32,774 nucleotides of DNA from Budvicia diplopodorum (GCF_009800925.1 NZ_WOYF01000023.1:1-32774); one strand, 5' to 3'. Counted from the first letter of the stretch, positions 8,529-17,104 are shown. Numbers and translations are program-made. The notes: generated by a model from the letters alone, not told the origin.

Positions 8529-9266
8529 TCATAGCGAAGCAAATTCAGCAATAGGCTGACCGCCGTGAGACTCAAGAAAATCCAGCAGCCTGCGCGGGCT
8601 GACGTTCAAAATTCGCTCTTCTGGAAAATTAGCCTGTTTAATCACTTCAAGCGCTTTATCAAAACCACCCAGCGCATAGGCTATATGGGAGTCTGAACCG
8701 ATTGCCAGCCAACCGCCCGCATCGCGTATTGCTTTGGCCACTTCAATACAGTTTTTTTCACTACCCACGCGGGAATGGACAAAAGAGGAGTTATTGATTT
8801 CCAGCGCAACGTTATGCTTAGCCGCTGCGGCAGCAACCGCTGGGATGTCTATCGGATACTTAGGATTGCCTGGATGGCTGATCATATGCACCCTACCGCT
8901 ACTGATAGCGCCGATCATTGCTTGCGTATTGCCTTCCAACCCTAACGACTCCATAACCGGTTCATGAAACCCGGCAATCACCAAGTCAAGCAGCTCGGCC
9001 ATACGTTCGTCGCAGTCAGTCTCACCCTGACTATTCTTAATATTCGATTCAATACCATACAAAATTCCTACGCCGTCTATGATGCGTGGAATAACTTTCA
9101 TATTAAGAAAATGCCAGCGATGAGGGGCATCGGCCATATCCGGGCCGTGGTCGGTAATAGCAAACAGCTTGAGCCCCTTCGCTTTAGCAACCGAAATATA
9201 ATCACTCACTGTGCTATAAGCGTGAGCGCTGGCAATAGTATGAGCATGCAGGTCAACCGGATACAT
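8529..9266 (-). CDS. ycdX: PHP-family zinc phosphatase YcdX
   Basis: 245 residues, the same length as E. coli YcdX, a PHP-superfamily phosphatase with a trinuclear zinc site. Every metal ligand of the E. coli enzyme is at the identical position: H7 and H9 (DLHAHT), H15, H40 (ITDHGPD), E73 (GIESN), H101 (AGFHEP), H131 (ISHPGNP), D192 and H194 (GSDSH). The frame is open for 31 codons further upstream, but the ATG at 9266 has AAGGA about 8 nt upstream and matches the family start MYPVDLH. It is first of four minus-strand genes (ycdX, MuiA-like, ycdY, rlmG). The 100-bp gap to the next gene could hold a second promoter. Confidence 0.95.
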   Translation of the reverse strand: MYPVDLHAHTIASAHAYSTVSDYISVAKAKGLKLFAITDHGPDMADAPHRWHFLNMKVIPRIIDGVGILYGIESNIKNSQGETDCDERMAELLDLVIAGFHEPVMESLGLEGNTQAMIGAISSGRVHMISHPGNPKYPIDIPAVAAAAAKHNVALEINNSSFVHSRVGSEKNCIEVAKAIRDAGGWLAIGSDSHIAYALGGFDKALEVIKQANFPEERILNVSPRRLLDFLESHGGQPIAEFASL

Positions 9267-9550
9267 AGCAAACATCCTTAAAATATTAACTAAAACTAGT
9301 TCAAACCAAACGCTATTAAGTATACCTTGAGTCTCCGGCGTCTTGGGCAATAAATTCACTATTAACTGCGTAGGGTTGAAAAATTTAGGCGGTTGACGAT
9401 GCCTGTCGGTTACTACGCTATCAATATGTCTCTTATTTCTACTTCAGATGTCTACTCCAGCTCCTCGATAATCTTCCCGATTCAAGCAGCTGCCCTGAGG
9501 GGCAATTTGCCGATAGCTTAACCAATTAAATTCAGAACATTAATTTATAC

Positions 9551-9579
9551 TTGACCGCATCCCGCCTTCTCCCTATAGT
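9551..9579 (+). promoter_or_regulatory. Sigma-70 promoter of tRNA-Ser
   Basis: TTGACC, exactly 17 nt, TATAGT, followed by a GC-rich discriminator (AGCGCCC) as in stringently controlled stable-RNA promoters. The predicted start near 9587 lies about 38 nt before the mature tRNA. The rest of the 9267-9624 gap shows no gene. Confidence 0.8.
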
Positions 9580-9624
9580 AGCGCCCGTTCCAGCGCAATT
9601 GTGTTTGCGTTGAAACCAAAATCT

Positions 9625-9712
9625 GGTGAGGTGTCCGAGTGGCTGAAGGAGCACGCCTGGAAAGTGTGTATACGGCAACGTATCGAGGGTTCGAACCCCT
9701 CTCTCACCGCCA
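9625..9712 (+). tRNA. serX: tRNA-Ser, anticodon GGA
   Basis: 88 nt with encoded CCA. The acceptor stem GGTGAGG pairs with TCTCACC (one G-T), the anticodon loop CTGGAAA gives GGA, a long variable arm TACGGCAACGTA is present (class II tRNA) and the T arm is GAGGG-TTCGAAC-CCCTC. The 5' half is identical, as far as I recall, to E. coli tRNA-Ser(GGA). It is a single gene with its own promoter and terminator. The symbol is by analogy with E. coli serX/serW. Confidence 0.97.
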
Positions 9713-9717
9713 TATTG

Positions 9718-9745
9718 AAAGACCTGCTTTTTAGCAGGTCTTTTT
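9718..9745 (+). terminator. Rho-independent terminator of tRNA-Ser
   Basis: An 11-bp perfect stem AAAGACCTGCT / AGCAGGTCTTT around a TTTT loop, followed by a T-run, six bases after the tRNA. Confidence 0.92.
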
Positions 9746-9894
9746 CGTTTCTGAAATAATAATAGCTTACATCAACCAGCCTGACACTTTAGTACAGGCA
9801 TACAGCTTTCCGCTCACGGCATACTATCGTTCTGATATTAATATCACCCTACATACTCTTTTTGATTTAGGGTTCACTTAATCAGGCGATCCAC

Positions 9895-10035
9895 ATGAAA
9901 AAATTATTTCTATTGTGTTTTACCGCTTTAATATTTTTCCCTTATGGCACGTTTGCCCATTCGGGTGGAACAGATTCAAACGGTTGCCATACTAATCATA
10001 AAACGGGCGAGTACCATTGCCATAACCGAAAATAG
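9895..10035 (+). CDS. Small exported YHYH-type protein (46 aa)
   Basis: 46 codons. Residues 1-20 form a clear signal peptide (MKKLFLLCFTALIFFPYGTF, with Ala at 21), leaving a mature peptide of about 25 residues: HSGGTDSNGCHTNHKTGEYH followed by CHNRK. This is the YHYH motif: an N-terminal HSGGTD, a Gly-Cys-His and a terminal Tyr-His-Cys-His. Four His and two Cys in so short a peptide suggest metal binding or a disulfide in the periplasm; that is inference. The start has a modest ribosome site (AGGCG, about 8 nt upstream), and a hairpin follows the stop. YHYH-containing proteins are widespread, and I know of no assigned function. Confidence 0.75.
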   Translation: MKKLFLLCFTALIFFPYGTFAHSGGTDSNGCHTNHKTGEYHCHNRK

Positions 10036-10046
10036 TCGCATATAGC

Positions 10047-10079
10047 CCGTTAGTCGGCAGCATATTCACCGACTAACGG
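10047..10079 (+). terminator. Hairpin downstream of the YHYH gene
   Basis: Perfect 11-bp inverted repeat CCGTTAGTCGG / CCGACTAACGG with an 11-nt loop, 12 nt after the stop. There is no proper T-run behind it, so it is a likely but not classical terminator. The remaining 277 bp to 10356 is AT-rich and holds nothing I recognise. Confidence 0.55.
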
Positions 10080-10356
10080 ACTGTATTAAAGAAATGAACA
10101 AAGAGTCAATAAGTTAAAAATATGAGAGGGTTTGGCGAAATAAATCTTTCTTAATTTATGTTAGAATAGATTCGACATATTTGAAAAAATAATAAACTTA
10201 TCCCCACCCCGATAGAATAATCAGCCAACGTAACGATAATAACCCCAATTAAGTGGAGTTATCAGTCATCCAAAATAAGACTATCATAGTAAAAAATCAT
10301 TATTTCCAAAAAGACAGGCTTAATTCCACTAACCATTTAAGCTTACATCCATTTAA

Positions 10357-11292
10357 TCAGGCCAGTTCGACCTGCTGCCCTGATAATTCGAAATATTTTT
10401 TCATCACCAATATGGAAATAAGGTGTTCTTGCCGTTGGTCTAAAAATGGACAAAGATACTCATGTGCATTATTTATAATGAATTTAGCTTCATCAATGTG
10501 TTGAGAGTAATATGCTATCTTTTCTTCTAAATCGGAAAAATCATCATTTAAGAGGACATAGTGATAATCAGGAATCAGGTTGGCTTCCATAAACCAGCTT
10601 TCAATACGGGGTTTACGCATAAAGCATAGTGAGTTGGAATGCATAATCCACTTCAGATTGGTTGCAACATCATTGCCCTCAATGCTAATAATGAACTTAT
10701 ACTTCATCTGTTCAACTTCACTCATTAAATTAAGTCTTTTACCGTTATGCCTTCCGGTATCGCCAATATTAACCAGAGGTGAATTCTTATAGGTCTCAAG
10801 CAATAACTTTCTTGAATCCTGATAGCAAGCCCCGCGAAACACCGCCATGTCTAGCTTGTTCTCAAACGGGATCTTATCGTCGAAAAGGCCAAAGTGCCTT
10901 ATTTTATTCAGTTTTAACAACACTGAATTCTGGTTCTCACCGCTGATTGGCCTTGTTTTCACAAAGGTAGGCCGATCTGGAATATGTTTTATATCACGAA
11001 AAAAATAGTTAAATTTTAGCGAACCGTCAAAATAACGGGCCGCTTCCATAAAATCGTAATAATAACTACTAGCATTCCCTCTGACGGAGAGTTTATTACC
11101 AACCATCGCGGTAGAGTCCAAAGAAAAATTATCACTTAACTTGTTGTAATAATTAACCCGTTGATAGATTTTTTCTAACTTAATATCACTCATTCCTGAG
11201 ATTAATTTCTCAATATTTAGTCTAAAAAAAGACCGTGGAATAATATCTTTAATAATGTTTCTGGCGTAAAAAGGGACTTTTCTTATATGCAT
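10357..11292 (-). CDS. Glycosyltransferase family 90 (CAP10/LpsA-like)
   Basis: 311 residues, likely a cytoplasmic LPS- or capsule-modifying glycosyltransferase. Family landmarks are visible: DRPTFVKTRPI, a basic FRGACYQDSRK segment, and the conserved C-terminal stretch KYKFIISIEGNDVATNLKW, SLCFMRKPRIESWF, PDYHYVLLNDDFSDLEEKI. This last part is the most conserved block of CAP10/KDELC/LpsA proteins. Donor and acceptor cannot be deduced. The gene is much richer in A+T than its neighbours and stands alone between the tRNA region and the allantoin genes, which suggests acquisition by transfer. The ATG at 11292 has only a weak ribosome site (AAGAG). No terminator is obvious downstream. Confidence 0.85.
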   Translation of the reverse strand: MHIRKVPFYARNIIKDIIPRSFFRLNIEKLISGMSDIKLEKIYQRVNYYNKLSDNFSLDSTAMVGNKLSVRGNASSYYYDFMEAARYFDGSLKFNYFFRDIKHIPDRPTFVKTRPISGENQNSVLLKLNKIRHFGLFDDKIPFENKLDMAVFRGACYQDSRKLLLETYKNSPLVNIGDTGRHNGKRLNLMSEVEQMKYKFIISIEGNDVATNLKWIMHSNSLCFMRKPRIESWFMEANLIPDYHYVLLNDDFSDLEEKIAYYSQHIDEAKFIINNAHEYLCPFLDQRQEHLISILVMKKYFELSGQQVELA

Positions 11293-11685
11293 ACATATAA
11301 ACTCTTATCTTAGAAGCTATCGCACTTTATGTAAGCGACTCAGATTTCAATAAGCATTTGCTCCTAAAACCCAAATTATTTATCACGCATTACCTGCGAA
11401 TATTTCTTCCTGTAAAAAAGTTAGCACCAAGTTGTTATAAAGTCCAGACGGCCACATTGGCCAGATAATAGTCCAAAAAGAAACTTTTTCAAAAAGCATC
11501 CCGATATCAATATATTGAAGAAGGATTGGCTTTTATTTCATAGTACCAGACGCGACATAAGGAAATAACTAAAATGTAAATAGATGTTAATATACATTTT
11601 TCTAGAATTGAGTCTAAAATGACAAGCAGGATAATATTGTTGCAGAATATGAATGGGAGCTGACACTAAAGTGTGGGTAAATCAT
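11293..11685. other. AT-rich gene-free gap upstream of the GT90 gene
   Basis: About 390 bp without a credible ORF. It presumably holds the promoter of the minus-strand GT90 gene. I see no polysaccharide-type JUMPstart/ops element and no recognisable mobile-element end. Confidence 0.5.
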
Positions 11686-11715
11686 AAAAATGAGCCACCG
11701 GCGTTACCGATGGCT
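11686..11715 (-). terminator. Terminator of the allF-G-H-K operon
   Basis: On the minus strand AGCCATCGG / CCGGTGGCT (one mismatch) forms a 9-bp stem with a 5-nt loop, followed by CATTTTTATGA. It lies about 75 nt past the allK stop and marks the end of the minus-strand allantoin genes. Confidence 0.8.
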
Positions 11716-11790
11716 GTTTATTATTAATAATAAAACAAACAGTTACCCTAACTGACTTCAAGCGTGTCGGGCAAACCGCTAGGCCTCTTA

Positions 11791-12717
11791 TTACAAATGT
11801 ATCTTGGTTCCCTTCTCGCCCTTCAGGATCTGCGCAGCGTCGTGCAGAGCGCCGATGTAGGCCGGGTTGCCGCTTTTTTCGACATAACCTATAACGGCCT
11901 GAGCTTTAGGCCCCATAGAGCCGTCGGCAATAGCAAAAGGCTTAAGCGCTTCGGCCGTTACGTCACGCAGAGCGCGCTGGTTTGGCGTTCCCCAGTCCTG
12001 ATAAACCGCATCGGCGTCGGTCAATACCAGTAAGCAGTCTGCGTTTAACTCTGCGGCCAACAGTGCTGCAGAGAAGTCTTTATCAATCACCGCTTCGATA
12101 CCGATGAAGCCATTGTTTTTATTATCAGCCACCGGCACGCCACCGCCGCCGTTACATACCACAACATGACGCATGCTAAGCAGCGCATTGATAGCATCCA
12201 CATCAAGAATACGCTTAGGCATAGGTGAAGGTACAACGCGGCGGATATATTTGCCGTCTTGTTTCATCGTCCAGCCATGGCGTTTTGCCATTTCTGCCGC
12301 CGACTGTTGGTTGTAAACCGGCCCGATAAATTTAGTCGGGTTTTTAAACGCAACGTCATCCGTATCGACTAAAACCCGCGTAAGCACCGAAGTGACCTGA
12401 GGCATTCCTGCTTCCTGCCCCAGACTTTGAGTAATCATATAGCCCAACATGCCCTGCGTTTCTGCCACCAGAATATCCAGCGGGTAGGCCGGCGTTTCTT
12501 CATAGGCTAAATTTTGCAGCGACAGAAGCCCGACCTGAGGGCCGTTACCGTGCACGATAACCACGTTATAATCTTCAGACAATACTTTGACAACTTTGGC
12601 GATGGCCGCAATATTTTTATACTGATTATCAGCGGAAAGAACCTCATTTCGCTGTAATAAGGCATTTCCACCTAACGCTAATACCAGCGTTTTATATTTT
12701 TTATTTCCCATATCCAT
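11791..12717 (-). CDS. allK: Carbamate kinase of allantoin/oxamate catabolism (AllK)
   Basis: 308 residues, amino-acid-kinase fold. It transfers phosphate from carbamoyl phosphate to ADP, giving ATP, ammonia and CO2; cytoplasmic. Motifs in order: ALGGNALLQRNE (nucleotide loop), VIVHGNGPQVGLLSLQNLA, YPLDILVAETQGMLGYM, KFIGPVYNQ, YIRRVVPSPMPKRI, CNGGGGVPV, AVIDKDFSAALLA, LTDADAVYQDWG and DGSMGPKAQAVIGYVE. It is closest to E. coli YbcF/AllK rather than to arginine-pathway ArcC, and it is last in allF-allG-allH-allK, where it would consume the carbamoyl phosphate made by AllFGH. The ATG at 12717 is preceded by AGAGG at about 6 nt; an in-frame ATG two codons later is less well placed. Confidence 0.93.
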   Translation of the reverse strand: MDMGNKKYKTLVLALGGNALLQRNEVLSADNQYKNIAAIAKVVKVLSEDYNVVIVHGNGPQVGLLSLQNLAYEETPAYPLDILVAETQGMLGYMITQSLGQEAGMPQVTSVLTRVLVDTDDVAFKNPTKFIGPVYNQQSAAEMAKRHGWTMKQDGKYIRRVVPSPMPKRILDVDAINALLSMRHVVVCNGGGGVPVADNKNNGFIGIEAVIDKDFSAALLAAELNADCLLVLTDADAVYQDWGTPNQRALRDVTAEALKPFAIADGSMGPKAQAVIGYVEKSGNPAYIGALHDAAQILKGEKGTKIHL

Positions 12718-12883
12718 CTTTAACCTCTTACAGAAAGCACAAGGAGGACCTGATAAATACGTCAGGCCTATTTATTGACTGATTTGCTAATTAAATTCAG
12801 TAATCATTTAAAAAAATAATAAATCTTTTTAAATGACGCTGATAAAAACAATAACCACCGATATTTACCTATTCATTCATCTA

Positions 12884-13750
12884 TTATTCATTGTGGCGAT
12901 ATTCATTAAGCGCTAAGCAGGCTAAGCCAATGCCTAATAAAGTATCCGCCCCGGAGTGATGGCCTAAACACAATATTCGTTCAATTAACATTTTTGTTTT
13001 AGCTTCACGGGCAGATGCATCATCACGGGCGGCCCGTGATAAATGTAACAACGAGGTAGAGAAAATACCCTGCGCGGCACACTGTAAATAGTTAACGCTG
13101 ACCATGGTGGTCAGTTTCTCCAGTTGGCTATATTCAGCGCGGCTAAAGAAGTCAGACTGTTGTAATCTTAGGCCAAATCGGCTATCGCTATGAATCATCA
13201 GCAAAATACCGGTCAAGGTGTCATCCATACTTGGCGTTAACCCCGGCCCTTTTCCTATCAAATCTTTCCACGTTACCGGCTTACCCTGAAGCCAAGAAGA
13301 AATCCGACGTTTAATATCCACCAGTTCACTATTGAGCGGCGACTGTAAAAGCGTCGATAAGCCGCCATATAGTCCAGTAATACCGTGGCTCCGGCATATT
13401 GAATTAAGCAGCCGTTGGCTGTCTATTTTAGCGATAGGCTCGGCACGCAAATTTAAATATCGTTCTGGAGGAGAAATACATAACGAACCAAATATTATTT
13501 TCTGTTGATCTATTTCACCCGACTGCCCGGCATATAAAGAGTCGGCCAAAAATGAAAAGTCCTGCGCGGTTAATACAATGCCAAAAGGACTAATACCCTG
13601 CCCGGTCTTCTGGATGGTTAATAATTTACTTTTCCCCGCGCAAAGGTTAATCGCCTTTGAATAAATGCTATGGCATTTAATCTGACCGTTGACCTGCTGC
13701 ATACGCTGGCTGGCAGCCAGTGGAGTAAATAAAATATTCGCCTGTTGCAT
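12884..13750 (-). CDS. allH: Oxamate carbamoyltransferase subunit AllH (DUF2877)
   Basis: 288 residues, DUF2877 family, orthologue of E. coli YlbF. Together with AllF and AllG it is reported to form an oxamate (oxalurate-cleaving) carbamoyltransferase. Conserved blocks are visible: SIYSKAINLCAG near the N-terminus, GKGPGLTPSMDDTLTGILL (about 165-183), SVNYLQCAAQGIFSTSLLHL and CLGHHSGADTLLGIGLA at the C-terminus. It is more divergent from E. coli than AllF or AllG. The start has AAGGA about 4 nt upstream. It is separated from allG by a large stem-loop and from allK by 166 bp of AT-rich DNA without a gene. Confidence 0.88.
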   Translation of the reverse strand: MQQANILFTPLAASQRMQQVNGQIKCHSIYSKAINLCAGKSKLLTIQKTGQGISPFGIVLTAQDFSFLADSLYAGQSGEIDQQKIIFGSLCISPPERYLNLRAEPIAKIDSQRLLNSICRSHGITGLYGGLSTLLQSPLNSELVDIKRRISSWLQGKPVTWKDLIGKGPGLTPSMDDTLTGILLMIHSDSRFGLRLQQSDFFSRAEYSQLEKLTTMVSVNYLQCAAQGIFSTSLLHLSRAARDDASAREAKTKMLIERILCLGHHSGADTLLGIGLACLALNEYRHNE

Positions 13751-13783
13751 AGCATCCTTAACGCACAGTATGGTGCAAAGAAT

Positions 13784-13847
13784 AAGAAGATAAGTCCGAC
13801 CTTGTACCCTAGAGGGGTTGAGTATTGAAGGAAGGACTCATCTTCTT
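13784..13847 (-). other. Large inverted repeat between allG and allH
   Basis: Arms AAGAAGATAAGTCC (13784-13797) and GGACTCATCTTCTT (13834-13847) pair at 13 of 14 positions around a 36-nt interior. The interior itself can form a small ACCC/GGGT hairpin. It fills the allG-allH gap and has no U-tract. It may be an mRNA-stability, processing or partial-termination element; this is inference. Confidence 0.6.
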
Positions 13848-13872
13848 TGTAGGTTATTGACTAATCAATCGA

Positions 13873-15132
13873 TTACTCAATGCCCATCTCTTCAGCCAGC
13901 GCCTCAAGCGCCTTTTCAAAACAGGCTAAAGGCGGGCGAACGGTACCGGCACCAATCTGGCCAATGCCCGGATCTTTATGAGCAATACCGGTATTGATCA
14001 GCGGAGTAATTCCGGTCTCAACCACGCGACGGATATCTAACCCGATACATGCGCCCTGAAAATCCCAGGTTGGAATTTGCAGTAACATGTTGTGATCAAG
14101 ATAGATTTCGCTCATCTCTTCGGTGACTTCAGTCGCCGCATCGATACCACCGGCACCAACAAAGCGAGTAACGCCCGGCGCTGCCAGCATAGCTGCACCA
14201 CCAATACCGAAGGTTTCAGTAATGGCACTGTCGCCGATATCTGGATTAGCATCGGCCTGACTGAAACCGGTAAAGAACAGCCCCTGTGGCGTATTGACCG
14301 GCGCGGTAAACCAACGATCGCCCAGCCCGCTTACGCGAATACCAAAGTTCTGGCCGTTACGGGTCATGGCGGTAACGATACTACCGGCTTTGATTTGTGC
14401 ACCGGCGTCCATCGCCGCTTTACAGTAAGCCATTGCAAGGTTCAGGAAGAATTGATCGGTAATGCTCAAGAACTGCATAACCGCGGTAATTTCGTCTTTA
14501 TTACGATCCAGTTGAGAAATCTTCGGCGCCAGCGCTCTCATCAGCAGGGCTGAAGTAGCAATATTACGCTGATGGAACTCATCACCCATGGTAATACCCT
14601 GAGCCATCATGGCGGTCAGGTCGATACCGTCTTCAAACTTTTGCAGCGTTTCGCTCAGTACCGGCGCTAATACATCACGCATCCAGGCTAAACGTTGTTG
14701 AACGTCTGGGCCATAGGCACCGAAGCGCATCACCTTACCAATACCTTCATTCAGGTTACAGTAAGCGTAGTTACCGTGAACGGCGTTGTAGGCCACGATC
14801 ATTGGCATATTGGCAGAAGTGATTCCCCCCATCGGGCCAACGGCATCAACGTGATGACAAGGAATAAATTCGATTTTGCCACCGTCAAGTAACGCCAGCG
14901 CTTCAGCTTCATCTTTTGCCCAACCTTCAAACAGGCAACAGCCGATACAGGCACCGCGAACCGGTCCACTCATGTGGGCCCATTCAACCGGCGGCCCGGC
15001 ATGAAGCAGTTTCCGGCCGCTTTGAAGCGTAGGAACCACTACTTTAGCGGGCTTAACGTCGATCCAACGTGGACGAGCTTCTTTAATACGATCGATAACT
15101 GCGGTATTGGCTTCTGCAATAGACTTATACAT
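13873..15132 (-). CDS. allG: Oxamate carbamoyltransferase subunit AllG (DUF1116)
   Basis: 419 residues, the same length as E. coli YlbE/AllG and colinear throughout. Blocks include LLHAGPPVEWAHMSGP, GACIGCCLFEGWAKDEAEAL, FIPCHHVDAVGPMGGITSAN, CNLNEGIGKVMRFGAYG, TAMMAQGITMGDEFHQRN, NLAMAYCKAAMDAGAQI and TFGIGGAAMLAAPGVTRFVG. It is thought to be a catalytic partner of AllF in cleaving oxalurate to oxamate and carbamoyl phosphate. The start at 15132 has AAGGG about 7 nt upstream and sits 10 nt after the allF stop, so the two are translated from one message. Confidence 0.93.
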   Translation of the reverse strand: MYKSIAEANTAVIDRIKEARPRWIDVKPAKVVVPTLQSGRKLLHAGPPVEWAHMSGPVRGACIGCCLFEGWAKDEAEALALLDGGKIEFIPCHHVDAVGPMGGITSANMPMIVAYNAVHGNYAYCNLNEGIGKVMRFGAYGPDVQQRLAWMRDVLAPVLSETLQKFEDGIDLTAMMAQGITMGDEFHQRNIATSALLMRALAPKISQLDRNKDEITAVMQFLSITDQFFLNLAMAYCKAAMDAGAQIKAGSIVTAMTRNGQNFGIRVSGLGDRWFTAPVNTPQGLFFTGFSQADANPDIGDSAITETFGIGGAAMLAAPGVTRFVGAGGIDAATEVTEEMSEIYLDHNMLLQIPTWDFQGACIGLDIRRVVETGITPLINTGIAHKDPGIGQIGAGTVRPPLACFEKALEALAEEMGIE

Positions 15133-15142
15133 AACAATGCCC

Positions 15143-16810
15143 TTACTGTAATTTTTTCAATAAATTGGCTAATTTCTCATTTCCGCCGGCAACCGGTGCC
15201 CATTGGTAATGCACCACAGGAATATCACTGCTCTGGAGATCTTCAGCAAACCCTCTGAGACCCGCGTTAATCACGTTAACGCCGTTAAGCAGAGCGGTCG
15301 GTTTCAGTTCTTTCGCAGGCGGAACGTCGGCGATCATGGTGCCTGCCAGCAACATAGCCTGCGGCAGCGTTTTACAAACCACGATACCGGCATCTTCCAG
15401 AATCTTAATTTGAGCCGAGCGGCACTGAGGATCCTGTTCGGTTCCGGTGACGGTCGCAATAACGGTTATCTCAGGCTGAGAACCGCGCTTATCGCGCATT
15501 TTATTCACCGCATCAACCACTGCGCCAGCCGGATCCAGTAAGGAACCGTAGCCCAGTACCACGTCAAGCAGCAGAACGCCAATCTCGCCAGATTCGGCCA
15601 GCTTAGCAATCTCTAACTGGCGTACCGCCGGGTCGATCATCGGATGAGGACGGCCAACGGTGTAGAAGTCATCGCCAAGGTCGACAATTTTGTGCCCACC
15701 GGCGGCTAACATAATGCCTTTAGCGTGTTCGCTATCGGTTTCTAACCCAAGCTGCTCTGCCAGTAACATAGCCGCTTCGGCAGCCAGCGTACCGCCAGTA
15801 TACAGACCCATGATTTTCTTATTTGGCGCCTTAGTATGCGAAGCCGCCGCCTCTTCCACTTGGGCTAAGGCAACCGCCAGCTCTGCCGCATGATTCAGCG
15901 TATTCGCCAGATAGACATTGCCTTCACGCGCGTTGGTATGAGCGGCACCAAGGAACAGCGCAATCACTGGCTTATTGATCGCCTTCATCGCCTTCAGCAC
16001 TTTCTGGCGCACTTCTTCTGCCGGAGGCTTAGAGACAAATGCAATCACTTTGCTGTCGCTGTCGTTAGCCAGCATTTCCAGTGCGGTTAATGCACTAACG
16101 CCACCAACGTCAACGGACAAATCACGACCGCCTAGGCCAATCGTATGGGTGATGCCCTGACCTGCCAGCGCCACCTGAGAAATCAGCTCTTGAATACCGG
16201 TGCCCGAGGCCCCGATAACGCCAATACTTCCCTTCGGCATGACGTTGGAGAACGCCAACGGTGCGCCGTCAATAATCGCGGTGCCGCAGTCCGGCCCCAT
16301 AACAATCAGGCCTTTACTGCTGGCCTTATTCTTTAAGCGAACTTCATCTTCCAGCGTCATGTTGTCAGAGAAGATCATCACGTTCTTATCGCTGTCGATA
16401 GCCTGTTCAGCCAGACCTGCAGCGTATTCACCGGCAATCGAAATCAATAGTAAGTTTGCATCAGGTAATTTTTTCAGTGCGCTTTCCCAACGGCGGACTT
16501 TGAGTAATTTCTTGCCACCGCGCTGCCCTTGAGCTAAAGCCTGCAGCGCAGCGTCTAATTCGCCGCTTACAAAGTCGATAACGCTCGGTTCGCTATTTTC
16601 TGCGCGAATGGCCACGCAGATATCGTTCGGCGTTGCCTCTAAAAACTGGTCGTGCCAAAAGCCAGTGGTTTCCAATAATGATTTATTAGCCGGCGTTCCC
16701 ATCATGACAGAAACTTCATCCACTTCAGGAGATTCACTTAGTTTTCGGGAGATCACCATCAAACTCACCGAGTCCTGAAAGCTCCCTTTCTTCACAAACG
16801 CATGTATCAT
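15143..16810 (-). CDS. allF: Oxamate carbamoyltransferase subunit AllF (FdrA)
   Basis: 555 residues from MIHAFVKKGSFQDSVSLM, exactly the length of E. coli FdrA/AllF. The protein resembles succinyl-CoA synthetase alpha/beta chains, with a Rossmann-type CoA-binding region (VIGASGTGIQELISQVALAG), GPDCGTAIIDGAPLAF, SKPPAEEVRQKVL, GLYTGGTLAAEA, DLGDDFYTVGRPHPMIDP and TGTEQDPQCRSAQI. It forms, with AllG and AllH, the enzyme that splits oxalurate to oxamate and carbamoyl phosphate. An open frame continues nine codons upstream, but the ATG at 16810 has AAGGTG at 7 nt and matches the family start. It is first of allF-G-H-K and must be transcribed from the 16811-17559 gap. Confidence 0.94.
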   Translation of the reverse strand: MIHAFVKKGSFQDSVSLMVISRKLSESPEVDEVSVMMGTPANKSLLETTGFWHDQFLEATPNDICVAIRAENSEPSVIDFVSGELDAALQALAQGQRGGKKLLKVRRWESALKKLPDANLLLISIAGEYAAGLAEQAIDSDKNVMIFSDNMTLEDEVRLKNKASSKGLIVMGPDCGTAIIDGAPLAFSNVMPKGSIGVIGASGTGIQELISQVALAGQGITHTIGLGGRDLSVDVGGVSALTALEMLANDSDSKVIAFVSKPPAEEVRQKVLKAMKAINKPVIALFLGAAHTNAREGNVYLANTLNHAAELAVALAQVEEAAASHTKAPNKKIMGLYTGGTLAAEAAMLLAEQLGLETDSEHAKGIMLAAGGHKIVDLGDDFYTVGRPHPMIDPAVRQLEIAKLAESGEIGVLLLDVVLGYGSLLDPAGAVVDAVNKMRDKRGSQPEITVIATVTGTEQDPQCRSAQIKILEDAGIVVCKTLPQAMLLAGTMIADVPPAKELKPTALLNGVNVINAGLRGFAEDLQSSDIPVVHYQWAPVAGGNEKLANLLKKLQ

Positions 16811-17016
16811 TTTATTCACCTTAAAAAGCCTAACCATGAATACATTGCCGATGTAGTATTTTCAAATTTATAAAAATCGATAAATAATCATTTTGTCGAT
16901 GGTTTAATTATTAGAATAACCTTAGCAACGACACGAAATTATCTTCAACGCTATAAATCAAGGAAAACCACATAATTAACGCTGCGGACACAGTACAAAT
17001 AAAAAGGGGTTCAAAG

Positions 17017-17032
17017 GGTGAAGCAAATCACA
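17017..17032. promoter_or_regulatory. Candidate CRP site upstream of allF
   Basis: GGTGA-AGCAAA-TCACA matches the TGTGA-N6-TCACA consensus at nine of ten fixed positions. It is about 207 nt upstream of the allF start. The best promoter-like match that I see downstream of it on the minus strand is weak, so the transcription start is not placed. Confidence 0.5.
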
Positions 17033-17104
17033 TTCAGCCTATTGTCATAAAATTTGATTCATTAGCCCTGTTATATTTTAAAAATATTCAATTATCCAAT
17101 TAGA

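Noticed and set aside
9625..9745. Possible attachment site in tRNA-Ser
   Set aside because: I found no second copy of the tRNA 3' end and no integrase gene in the window.
10047..10079. Inverted repeat considered as a mobile-element end or recombination site
   Set aside because: Single copy, follows a small gene directly, and no partner or transposase is present; a 3' hairpin is simpler.
10253..10504. 83-codon plus-strand frame overlapping the 3' end of the GT90 gene
   Set aside because: GTG start without a ribosome site, no recognisable domain, and mostly antisense to the conserved end of GT90.
11791..12717. Carbamate kinase considered as ArcC of an arginine deiminase pathway
   Set aside because: No arcA/arcB/arcD neighbours, and its sequence and position match AllK/YbcF of the allantoin cluster.
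14092..14553. 153-codon plus-strand frame opposite allG
   Set aside because: Antisense shadow of a highly conserved gene, with no family resemblance and no ribosome site.
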